A stretch of DNA of 64,000 nt from UMGS1975 sp959600905 (GTDB taxonomy: Bacteria > Bacillota > Clostridia > Christensenellales > QAND01): NCBI GenBank assembly GCA_959600905.1, contig CAUGNO010000002.1, positions 159,859 to 223,858 on the forward strand. The letters run 5' to 3'. The notes below the pieces were generated by a model that ran no database searches, had not been told where the DNA came from, and saw nothing but the letters and a program-made list of their open reading frames with translations. Below, in pieces: positions 1 through 6,061 of this stretch. Within the stretch, counting starts at the first letter, position 1. Each line of letters begins with the position of its first letter. A program made the position numbers and the translations under genes.

Positions 1-1
1 C

Positions 2-796
2 CTCATTGCCGGGTTCGTCGTTGTTTTCGGCATTGAGTTCATCGATAAAAAGCTGAAGATCGACGATCCCGTCGGCGCCATCGGCGTACACGGCCTTTGC
101 GGCGCAACGGGTACGCTGCTCACCGGCCTGTTTGCCGTAGACGGCGGCGTGTTCTACGGCGGCGGCTTCTCGTTCCTCGGTGTACAGGCGCTGGGCGTCG
201 TATCCGTCATCGCTTGGGTCACAGTGATGATGGTCATCATCTATACCCTCATCAAAAAAACCATCGGCCTGCGCGTGTCCCCGGCCGAGGAGATCGCCGG
301 CCTAGACGTTACCGAGCACGGCCTGGCCAGCAGCTATGCCGATTTTATGCCCACCAACGGCTTTGTCGGCCAGAGCGCATCGGTAGACACCGCCATACCC
401 GTCGAGGTTCACACCGCCTCCGGCCACGTCGATCCTGGGCTTAAGATGACCAAGGTCGCCATCGTCGCCAATCGAAACAAGTTTGAGGCGCTCAACAGCG
501 CGCTAAATGCCATCGGCGTCACAGGCATGACGGTCACCCAGGTCATGGGCTGCGGCGTACAGAAAGGGCACGGCGAATTTTACCGCGGCGTAGAGGTGGA
601 AATGGCGCTGCTTCCCAAGATCAAGGTAGAGGTGGTCGTCTCCACCGTTCCTGTGGAAACAGTGATACAGACCGCGAAAAACGCCCTGTTCACCGGCCAT
701 ATCGGCGATGGTAAGATCTTCGTCTATGATGTGGAAAACGTCGTAAAGATTCGTACCGGAGAAGAAGGCCCCGCCGCCTTGCAGGATGAGGACTAG
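2..796 (+). CDS. Ammonium transporter fused to P-II regulator (C-terminal part)
   Basis: The reading frame is open from base 2, so the gene starts outside the window; 264 residues are visible. The first part carries Amt-family motifs (DDPVGAIGVHGLCG, then membrane helices), i.e. the last helices of a channel moving ammonium across the cytoplasmic membrane. From about base 445 the frame continues without interruption into a complete P-II domain of about 115 residues, with a T-loop Tyr in FYRGVE and the C-terminal signature TGHIGDGKIFV followed by RIRTGEEG-like residues (here KIRTGEEG). P-II proteins normally bind Amt trimers in trans to block transport when nitrogen is plentiful; here the regulator is covalently attached, so gating is inferred to act in cis. 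A strong terminator follows. The fusion is directly visible; the regulatory effect is inferred. Confidence 0.93.
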   Translation, partial: LIAGFVVVFGIEFIDKKLKIDDPVGAIGVHGLCGATGTLLTGLFAVDGGVFYGGGFSFLGVQALGVVSVIAWVTVMMVIIYTLIKKTIGLRVSPAEEIAGLDVTEHGLASSYADFMPTNGFVGQSASVDTAIPVEVHTASGHVDPGLKMTKVAIVANRNKFEALNSALNAIGVTGMTVTQVMGCGVQKGHGEFYRGVEVEMALLPKIKVEVVVSTVPVETVIQTAKNALFTGHIGDGKIFVYDVENVVKIRTGEEGPAALQDED

Positions 797-814
797 CCGA
801 TCTTCCTGTTTTAG

Positions 815-851
815 CCGGGAAAGGAGTAATCTGCTCTTTTCCCGGTTTTTT
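815..851 (+). terminator. Intrinsic terminator after the Amt-P-II gene
   Basis: A stem of about 12 bp (CCGGGAAAGGAG pairing with CTCTTTTCCCGG, one G-T pair) is followed by six T residues. Confidence 0.85.
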
Positions 852-924
852 GCTGCGTTCATTTGACTTTTTGCGTTCTTGGTTCTATAATTTGTGCATA
901 TGCCCAATATAGGAGGTGATTGGT

Positions 925-1299
925 ATGCCCCGTACCAGCAAATGCCGGCGCGTCTGTGCGCTGCCGCCCAACGCGGTATTTACCCCGCAGCAAACGCCCT
1001 GCGCTTTCGTCGTGCTCACCGTAGAGCAGGTAGAGGCCCTGCGCCTTTGCGATTTAGAGGGGTTTGACCAGGATAAGGCCGCCGAGCAGATGATGATTTC
1101 CCGCGGCACCCTGCAGCGTATTTTATACAGCGCGCGCCGCCAGATGGCCGATGCCCTGGTTCATGGCAAAGGCATCCGCATTGAGGGCGGGCATTACCAG
1201 CTGCACCATCCGGGCTGTGCCTGCCAGGCAGCCTGCCAGCATTGCAGGCTGCCGCATACCAGCGAAAATCAAGAAAACGAGGGATCCCAACATGAGTGA
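925..1299 (+). CDS. DUF134 family putative DNA-binding protein
   Basis: A 124-residue protein. The ATG at 925 sits five bases after AGGAGGTGAT, so it is preferred over an in-frame GTG at 916 inside that site. The N-terminus MPRTSKCRRV, the VEALRLCDLEG segment and the helix-turn-helix-like stretch QDKAAEQMMISRGTLQRIL are typical of DUF134 proteins, a family with a predicted sigma-70-region-4-like DNA-binding fold. The C-terminal third holds a Cys/His-rich tail (HPGCACQAACQHCRLPH) that could bind metal. The stop overlaps the start of the next gene, an Mrp-type ATPase, by 8 bases, and an NifX-like protein follows: a three-gene unit for metal cluster handling, with this protein as the likely regulator. 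That role is inferred from context. Confidence 0.85.
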   Translation: MPRTSKCRRVCALPPNAVFTPQQTPCAFVVLTVEQVEALRLCDLEGFDQDKAAEQMMISRGTLQRILYSARRQMADALVHGKGIRIEGGHYQLHHPGCACQAACQHCRLPHTSENQENEGSQHE

Positions 1300-2131
1300 A
1301 GAATGCAACCACGTCTGCGAAGGCTGCCCTTCCGCAGGCAGCTGCCAGAGCAATCCGCAAAACACCAAAGCACAGTTCCGTGCCGATTTGAATCCCGCCA
1401 GCCGCGTGGATAAGGTCATCGGCGTCGTATCCGGTAAGGGGGGCGTGGGCAAATCCATGGTCACGTCGCTGCTGGCCATCGCCGCCAACAAAGCCGGGCA
1501 CACCACCGCCATTTTGGACGCCGACATTACCGGCCCTTCCATCCCCCGCACCTTTGGCCTCAAGGAAAAGGCGGTGGGTACGGAAAACGCCATCTATCCC
1601 GTCACGACCAGCACCGGCATCCAGGTGATGAGCATCAACCTTTTGCTGGATCGTGAAAACGATCCCGTTGTTTGGCGCGGCCCCATCATCGGCGAGACCG
1701 TCAAACAGTTCTGGTCGGATGTGCTGTGGAAGGATGTCAACGTCATGTTCATCGATATGCCGCCCGGCACCGGCGACGTGCCGCTTACCGTGTACCAGTC
1801 TCTGCCGCTGGATGGCATCATCATCGTCACCTCCCCGCAGGAGTTGGTCTCCATGATCGTCGGCAAGGCCGTCAACATGGCCGCCCTGATGGAGGTGCCC
1901 ATCCTTGGCATCGTGGAAAACATGAGCTATGTGGAATGTCCGGATTGCGGCAAGCATATCCAGCTCTTTGGCGAAAGCCATCTGGAAGAAACCGCCCTAC
2001 AGTACAATCTGCGCATTTTGGATCGCCTGCCCATCGATCCCCAGCTGGCCCGCGCCTGCGACCAGGGTACCCTGGAGCTATACGGCGGCGATCTGTTGAA
2101 AAACGCGGTAGAAGCCGTGGAAAAGGTTTGA
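1292..2131 (+). CDS. Mrp/NBP35-type ATP-binding iron-sulfur carrier
   Basis: 279 residues. The start at 1292 (MSEECNHVCEGC) overlaps the previous stop, indicating translational coupling. The deviant Walker A GKGGVGKS lies near residue 50, a DADITGPSIPR switch follows, and a CPDC pair near residue 210 matches the CxxC that bridges clusters between Mrp subunits. The N-terminus adds four cysteines (CNHVCEGCPSAGSC), the arrangement seen in NBP35-like and ApbC proteins that hold a second [4Fe-4S]. Members of the family bind and transfer Fe-S clusters to apo-proteins in the cytoplasm. The length is usual. The downstream His-rich NifX-like protein is a plausible partner. Family assignment is firm; the client proteins are unknown. 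Confidence 0.92.
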   Translation: MSEECNHVCEGCPSAGSCQSNPQNTKAQFRADLNPASRVDKVIGVVSGKGGVGKSMVTSLLAIAANKAGHTTAILDADITGPSIPRTFGLKEKAVGTENAIYPVTTSTGIQVMSINLLLDRENDPVVWRGPIIGETVKQFWSDVLWKDVNVMFIDMPPGTGDVPLTVYQSLPLDGIIIVTSPQELVSMIVGKAVNMAALMEVPILGIVENMSYVECPDCGKHIQLFGESHLEETALQYNLRILDRLPIDPQLARACDQGTLELYGGDLLKNAVEAVEKV

Positions 2132-2145
2132 AAGGAGTGCTACAT

Positions 2146-2565
2146 ATGAAACTTGCAGTTACCGCACAAAATGGCCAGGTGTTTCAGCACTTTGGCAAAT
2201 GCCCGTCCTTTGCAGTGTTTACCGTAGAGGGCAAAGCCGCCTCCGATCCTGTATTGCTCGATGCTACCGGCAGCGGCCATGCCGCCATGGCCGGCTTTTT
2301 GAAAAACAACGGCGTGGATACCGTGATCTGCGGTGGCATCGGCGCCCCGGCCAAGCAAATGCTTTTGGATCAGGGCATCCAGGTCGTCTCCGGCGCCTCC
2401 GGCGATATTGGCGCCGCCGTGCAGGCGTTTTTGGACGGCACCTTGAAGGATAGTGTCCTGCCCACGTGTACCCATCATCACGGCGAGCACGAGCATGAGC
2501 ACAACTGCGATTGCGGCAGCCATGGCGCGCACGGCCATGAGCACTGCGGAGGCCATCACAGCTGA
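2146..2565 (+). CDS. NifX/NafY-like dinitrogenase iron-molybdenum cofactor family protein, His-rich tail
   Basis: 139 residues, start chosen at the ATG seven bases after AAAGGAGTG. The first 105 residues match the Nitro_FeMo-Co fold (MKLAVTAQNGQVFQHFGKC, then NNGVDTVICGGIGAPAKQML), small carriers of Fe-S or FeMo-type cofactors. The last 30 residues are almost entirely His, Cys, Glu and Gly (TCTHHHGEHEHEHNCDC and further repeats), a probable metal-binding or metal-storage tail. It ends the DUF134-Mrp operon and is followed by a terminator. No nitrogenase genes lie nearby, so a role in generic Fe-S or heavy-metal handling is more likely than nitrogen fixation. Confidence 0.88.
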   Translation: MKLAVTAQNGQVFQHFGKCPSFAVFTVEGKAASDPVLLDATGSGHAAMAGFLKNNGVDTVICGGIGAPAKQMLLDQGIQVVSGASGDIGAAVQAFLDGTLKDSVLPTCTHHHGEHEHEHNCDCGSHGAHGHEHCGGHHS

Positions 2566-2580
2566 TCCTTTCGCATTCTA

Positions 2581-2603
2581 AAGGGCCTTTTGGCCCTTTT
2601 TTT
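2581..2603 (+). terminator. Terminator of the DUF134-Mrp-NifX operon
   Basis: Seven-bp perfect stem AAGGGCC/GGCCCTT with a TTTT loop and a run of seven T. Confidence 0.85.
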
Positions 2604-2655
2604 CTGTACAAAACCAGCTGGGCGTTTTACACTATGGGCAAAAGGATGTGGCATC

Positions 2656-3258
2656 ATGAACCAAATCAATTATGATCGGCAAATGCAAGCGCAGATCGGA
2701 TCGCTGCCCAGCGGATCCCGCCCCACCCTGCTTTTGCATAGCTGCTGCGGCCCCTGCAGCTCTGCCGTGCTAGAGCGGTTGGCGCCGCATTTTGACATCA
2801 CCGTTTTTTTCTACAATCCCAACATTCTGCCTCAAGAGGAGTATCAGCACCGCCTGCGCGAACAGCGCCGCCTGCTCCGCCACATGGTGCTGCCCCGGCC
2901 CATCGCGCTATGGGAAAGGCCGTATGAGCCGGATGCCTTTTTCGATCAGGCCCAGGGTCTGGCAAACGAGCCGGAGGGAGGCCGCCGATGTACGGCCTGT
3001 TTTTCTCTCCGCTTACAGCGCACCGCCGAAACAGCGGCCGCCCATGGCTTTGATTTTTTTACCACAACCCTGTCCGTCAGCCCGCACAAAAACGCCGTGC
3101 TCATCAACGAGATCGGCGCGGCCCTGCAAACGGAATCCTGCCGCTTTTTATTTGCGGATTTCAAAAAGCGCGGCGGCTACCAGCGTTCGCTTGCCTTATC
3201 CCGCCAATACGGGCTCTACCGGCAGCGCTACTGCGGATGCCCCTTTTCCCTTCGCTAG
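2656..3258 (+). CDS. queH: Epoxyqueuosine reductase QueH
   Basis: 200 residues. It belongs to the DUF208/QueH family, which replaces QueG and reduces epoxyqueuosine to queuosine at the wobble base of tRNAs with GUN anticodons. The signature cysteines are all present: HSCCGPCSS near residue 25, RRCTACF near residue 112 and YCGCPF at the C-terminus; in the family these hold a [4Fe-4S] cluster and an adjacent metal. The start at 2656 gives the usual length and has AAAGGATG upstream. It stands alone between two terminators or leaders, so it is probably monocistronic. Confidence 0.93.
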   Translation: MNQINYDRQMQAQIGSLPSGSRPTLLLHSCCGPCSSAVLERLAPHFDITVFFYNPNILPQEEYQHRLREQRRLLRHMVLPRPIALWERPYEPDAFFDQAQGLANEPEGGRRCTACFSLRLQRTAETAAAHGFDFFTTTLSVSPHKNAVLINEIGAALQTESCRFLFADFKKRGGYQRSLALSRQYGLYRQRYCGCPFSLR

Positions 3259-3260
3259 TC

Positions 3261-3288
3261 TTGCTTGTGGACGCTCTCTGTTTATGAT
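3261..3288 (+). promoter_or_regulatory. Candidate promoter of the two-component/ABC operon
   Basis: TTGCTT at 3261-3266 and TATGAT at 3283-3288 with a 16-bp spacer. Initiation would fall just before the tandem hairpins at 3301-3364. Confidence 0.55.
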
Positions 3289-3300
3289 AAAATGCTTGTC

Positions 3301-3326
3301 AGGCAGCGCAGCCGCTTTGCCTTTTT
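3301..3326 (+). terminator. First leader hairpin upstream of the response regulator
   Basis: AGGCA-GCG pairs with CGC-TTTGCCT across a 2-base bulge and is followed by TTTTT. It lies in the untranslated leader, so it may work as an attenuator rather than a gene-end terminator. It is preceded by GCTTGTCAGGC, repeated at 3330-3340. Confidence 0.5.
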
Positions 3327-3336
3327 ACAGCTTGTC

Positions 3337-3364
3337 AGGCGTACCTGTGCGGTACGCCTTTTTG
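3337..3364 (+). terminator. Second leader hairpin (terminator-like) before the response regulator
   Basis: Perfect 9-bp stem AGGCGTACC/GGTACGCCT with a 5-base loop and a T run, 32 bases before the response regulator start. The upstream queH gene ends at 3258, so this could end queH transcripts, attenuate the operon, or both. Confidence 0.7.
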
Positions 3365-3395
3365 CTTCGTTTTCTCAAAAGGAGGGGAAACTCCT

Positions 3396-4079
3396 ATGGA
3401 CTCTGCCAAGATCCTATTGGTCGAGGATGACCAAACCATTTCCATGGGGCTGGAATTTGCCCTATGCCAGGAAGGATATACCGTTACCGCCTGCGCACGC
3501 ATCTCAGAGGCCCGGCAGGCGCTTTCTTCCCATGCATTCCATCTCGCGATTTTGGATATCAACCTGCCGGATGGCGATGGCTATGCGCTCTGCAAGCAGA
3601 TCAAGCAAGCTTCGCCCGCAACCTCCATCATCTTTCTCACCGTGCATGAAGAGGAAATGAGCGCCGTCATGGGCTTGGAGCTGGGCGCTGACGACTATAT
3701 CACAAAGCCGTTTCGCCTGCGCGAGCTGCTGGCCCGTGTCAAGGCAGTGCTGCGCCGCGGCCAATCGCTGGCCACCAACATGCTGCAGGTAGGGCCTCTG
3801 CGCCTGTATCCAGACCAAGCAAAGGTATACCGCCAGGAAGAGGAGCTCTTTCTCACCGCTATGGAATACCGTCTGCTGCTCGCCTTTATGCGTCACCCCG
3901 GCCAGGTGCTTACCCGCAGCCGCCTGATGGAAGCGCTTTGGGATGTGGACGGCGCTTTTGTGGAGGATAATACCCTCTCCGTCTATGTGCGCCGCCTGCG
4001 CGAAAAGATCGGCGATACCGATGCTGCCCAGCCGCTGATTGCCACGGTTCGCGGCCTAGGCTATCGAATGGAAGGATAA
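3396..4079 (+). CDS. OmpR-family response regulator
   Basis: 227 residues with an AAAAGGAGGGG site before the ATG. The receiver domain spans about residues 5-115 with acidic pair E10-D11-D12, phosphoacceptor D54 (AILDINLPDGDG) and K104 (DYITKPF). The C-terminal half is a winged-helix DNA-binding domain ending in RGLGYRMEG, typical of the OmpR/PhoB class. A histidine kinase starts 6 bases after its stop and an ABC ATPase/FtsX-type permease pair follows, the arrangement of BceRS-AB-like and VanRS-linked peptide-antibiotic sensing modules. It probably controls the downstream transporter through the inverted repeat at 5296-5311 (inference). Confidence 0.94.
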   Translation: MDSAKILLVEDDQTISMGLEFALCQEGYTVTACARISEARQALSSHAFHLAILDINLPDGDGYALCKQIKQASPATSIIFLTVHEEEMSAVMGLELGADDYITKPFRLRELLARVKAVLRRGQSLATNMLQVGPLRLYPDQAKVYRQEEELFLTAMEYRLLLAFMRHPGQVLTRSRLMEALWDVDGAFVEDNTLSVYVRRLREKIGDTDAAQPLIATVRGLGYRMEG

Positions 4080-4085
4080 AAAATC

Positions 4086-5294
4086 ATGCGCTTTTTCAAA
4101 AATCCTGAAATCAGGTCCTATCTGCTATGGATGCTAGCAAGCCTATGCCTCTTGTGTGTCATGGGCTTGTTTTTTAGCTGGCAGATCCAACGCCACACCC
4201 AAGCCATTTTGGCCGATCATGACGCCGCAGCCGTAGGTGCACTGGTGCAGGCCTATCCGGAGCAGGAGCTTTCCATTGTGCGCCAGTTTACCAAGCAGCC
4301 GGCCCCTGCTGCGTTGGAAGCCGGGCGTGCCGTGCTGGCCAAATACAACTACACCTCCGCACAGCCGCTGTCCATGCCCGTTTCCTTTTGGCTGTATGCC
4401 GGCGGCTGTTTTGTGCTGTTCTGCACAGCCGGCCTAGTCTGCCTTGCCAAGATCTTCCGCAAGATCCGCCATATCACCTGGTACCTGCAAAAGGCCGCCC
4501 GCGATGAGCCCGCCGCCGCGCTGCTGGATTGCCAGGAGGGGGATCTTGGCTATCTCTCCAATGAGTCCGTCAAAGTCGCCCGCACCCTGTATCACGACGC
4601 CGAACGCTCGCGAAACGAGCGCGCAGCGCTCTCCCGCGCCATCTCGGATATTTCCCATCAAATCAAAACCCCTATTACCTCTATGACAATGCTGACGGAT
4701 CTTCTGCTGGAACAGCCCTTAGACGAAGCCCAGCGCACGGTATTTCTCCAACGCCTCACCGCGCAGATCAGCCGCATCAAATGGCTGGTAGATGCGCTGT
4801 TAAAGCTCTCCAAGCTAGACAGCGGCACCATTGCGATGGAACGTAAGGCCGTCAGCTGCCAATCCCTGATGGAGCACTGCCTTCTGCCGCTCTATCCGCT
4901 GATGCAGCAGCGACAAATACGCTACCGGGCCAAAGGCCAGTTCAACGTCTGCTTTACCGGCGATCTCTTTTGGATGACAGAGGCTGTGGGCAACATCCTG
5001 AAAAACTGTGTTGAGCATACCCCGCCCGGCGGTGCCGTTACCGTGTCCGCCGAAGGCAACCCCCTATATACCGAGCTTTGTATCGAGGATACCGGGGAAG
5101 GCATAGATCCTGAAGACCTCCCCCATCTGTTTGAACGCTTTTACCGCGGCAAAAACGCATCGCCAGACAGCGTCGGCATCGGCTTAGCGCTGTCCAAATC
5201 CATCATTGAAAAAAATGGCGGCATCGTCGATGTCAAAAGCCAGCCGGGGTGCGGCAGCCGGTTTTCCATTCGCCTGTACCATGGCGTTGTATAA
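4086..5294 (+). CDS. Sensor histidine kinase
   Basis: 402 residues. Two membrane helices (about 12-32 and 101-122) flank an extracytoplasmic loop of about 65 residues. HisKA follows with the phosphorylated His191 in SDISHQIKTPITSM, then HATPase with N box NILKNCVEH, G1 DTGEGI and G2 GIGLALSKSI. The loop is longer than in the bacitracin-type intramembrane-sensing kinases, so it may sense a ligand directly. It pairs with the preceding response regulator. The ATG has AAGGAT upstream. Confidence 0.93.
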   Translation: MRFFKNPEIRSYLLWMLASLCLLCVMGLFFSWQIQRHTQAILADHDAAAVGALVQAYPEQELSIVRQFTKQPAPAALEAGRAVLAKYNYTSAQPLSMPVSFWLYAGGCFVLFCTAGLVCLAKIFRKIRHITWYLQKAARDEPAAALLDCQEGDLGYLSNESVKVARTLYHDAERSRNERAALSRAISDISHQIKTPITSMTMLTDLLLEQPLDEAQRTVFLQRLTAQISRIKWLVDALLKLSKLDSGTIAMERKAVSCQSLMEHCLLPLYPLMQQRQIRYRAKGQFNVCFTGDLFWMTEAVGNILKNCVEHTPPGGAVTVSAEGNPLYTELCIEDTGEGIDPEDLPHLFERFYRGKNASPDSVGIGLALSKSIIEKNGGIVDVKSQPGCGSRFSIRLYHGVV

Positions 5295-5295
5295 C

Positions 5296-5311
5296 ATGAC
5301 AAAACTGTCAT
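5296..5311. promoter_or_regulatory. Inverted repeat, candidate response-regulator operator
   Basis: ATGACA-AAAC-TGTCAT, a perfect 6-bp inverted repeat directly after the kinase stop and 67 bases before the ABC ATPase start. Position and symmetry fit an OmpR-family binding site that gives the transporter genes their own promoter. It has no T run and is therefore not a good terminator. Confidence 0.45.
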
Positions 5312-5377
5312 CTTCTCCGTCACTTGCCAGACACCCCCATTGGGTATGGTAGACCTTGGAAGGAGCGATCAAAACGT

Positions 5378-6061
5378 ATGAGCATCGTAAAAGTGGAAAA
5401 TTTGACCAAGGTCTACGGCAAGGGCAGCGCCCAGGTCACCGCATTGGACAACGTAAGCTTTGAGGTCCCAAAGGGGCAGTTCTTGGCCATCGTGGGGCCC
5501 TCCGGTTCGGGAAAGAGCACGCTGCTCCATCTTTTGGGCGGCGTGGACCGCCCCACCTCCGGCCGCGTACTGATTGACGGCGAGGACATCTATGCCCTCA
5601 ATGAAAGCAACCTGGCCGTATTCCGCCGGCGCCAGGTAGGGCTGATCTATCAGTTCTACAACCTGCTGCCCGTGCTGAATGTAGAGGAAAACATTACGCT
5701 GCCTCTGCTGCTGGATGGCCAAACGCCGGACAAAACCCAGCTCAGCCAGCTGATGCATACGCTGGGCCTGGAAAACCGCCTAAACCATCTACCCAACCAA
5801 CTATCCGGCGGCCAACAGCAGCGCGTTTCCATCGGCCGGGCACTTATTGCCAACCCAGCCATTGTGCTGGCAGATGAGCCCACCGGCAACCTGGACAGCA
5901 AAAATTCCCAGGAAATCATCGACCTATTGAAAATCTCGAACAGCATGTATCAGCAGACCGTTATCATCATCACGCACGATACCAACATCGCCCTAAAGGC
6001 AGACCGTATCCTGCGCATCGAGGACGGGCGCATCGTCAGCGATGAGGTGAATCGTCCATGA
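5378..6061 (+). CDS. ABC transporter ATP-binding protein (LolD/MacB type)
   Basis: 227 residues. The ATG at 5378 follows GGAAGGAG; an upstream in-frame extension lacks a site and is rejected. Walker A GPSGSGKST, Q loop, ABC signature LSGGQQQR and Walker B VLADEPTGNLD are intact. It belongs to the class that powers FtsX-domain permeases, which act in lipoprotein release, peptide-antibiotic export or target protection. Its stop overlaps the permease start (ATGA), so the two are coupled. Together with the upstream two-component system this is a likely cell-envelope stress or antimicrobial-peptide detoxification module; the substrate is unknown. Confidence 0.95.
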   Translation: MSIVKVENLTKVYGKGSAQVTALDNVSFEVPKGQFLAIVGPSGSGKSTLLHLLGGVDRPTSGRVLIDGEDIYALNESNLAVFRRRQVGLIYQFYNLLPVLNVEENITLPLLLDGQTPDKTQLSQLMHTLGLENRLNHLPNQLSGGQQQRVSIGRALIANPAIVLADEPTGNLDSKNSQEIIDLLKISNSMYQQTVIIITHDTNIALKADRILRIEDGRIVSDEVNRP

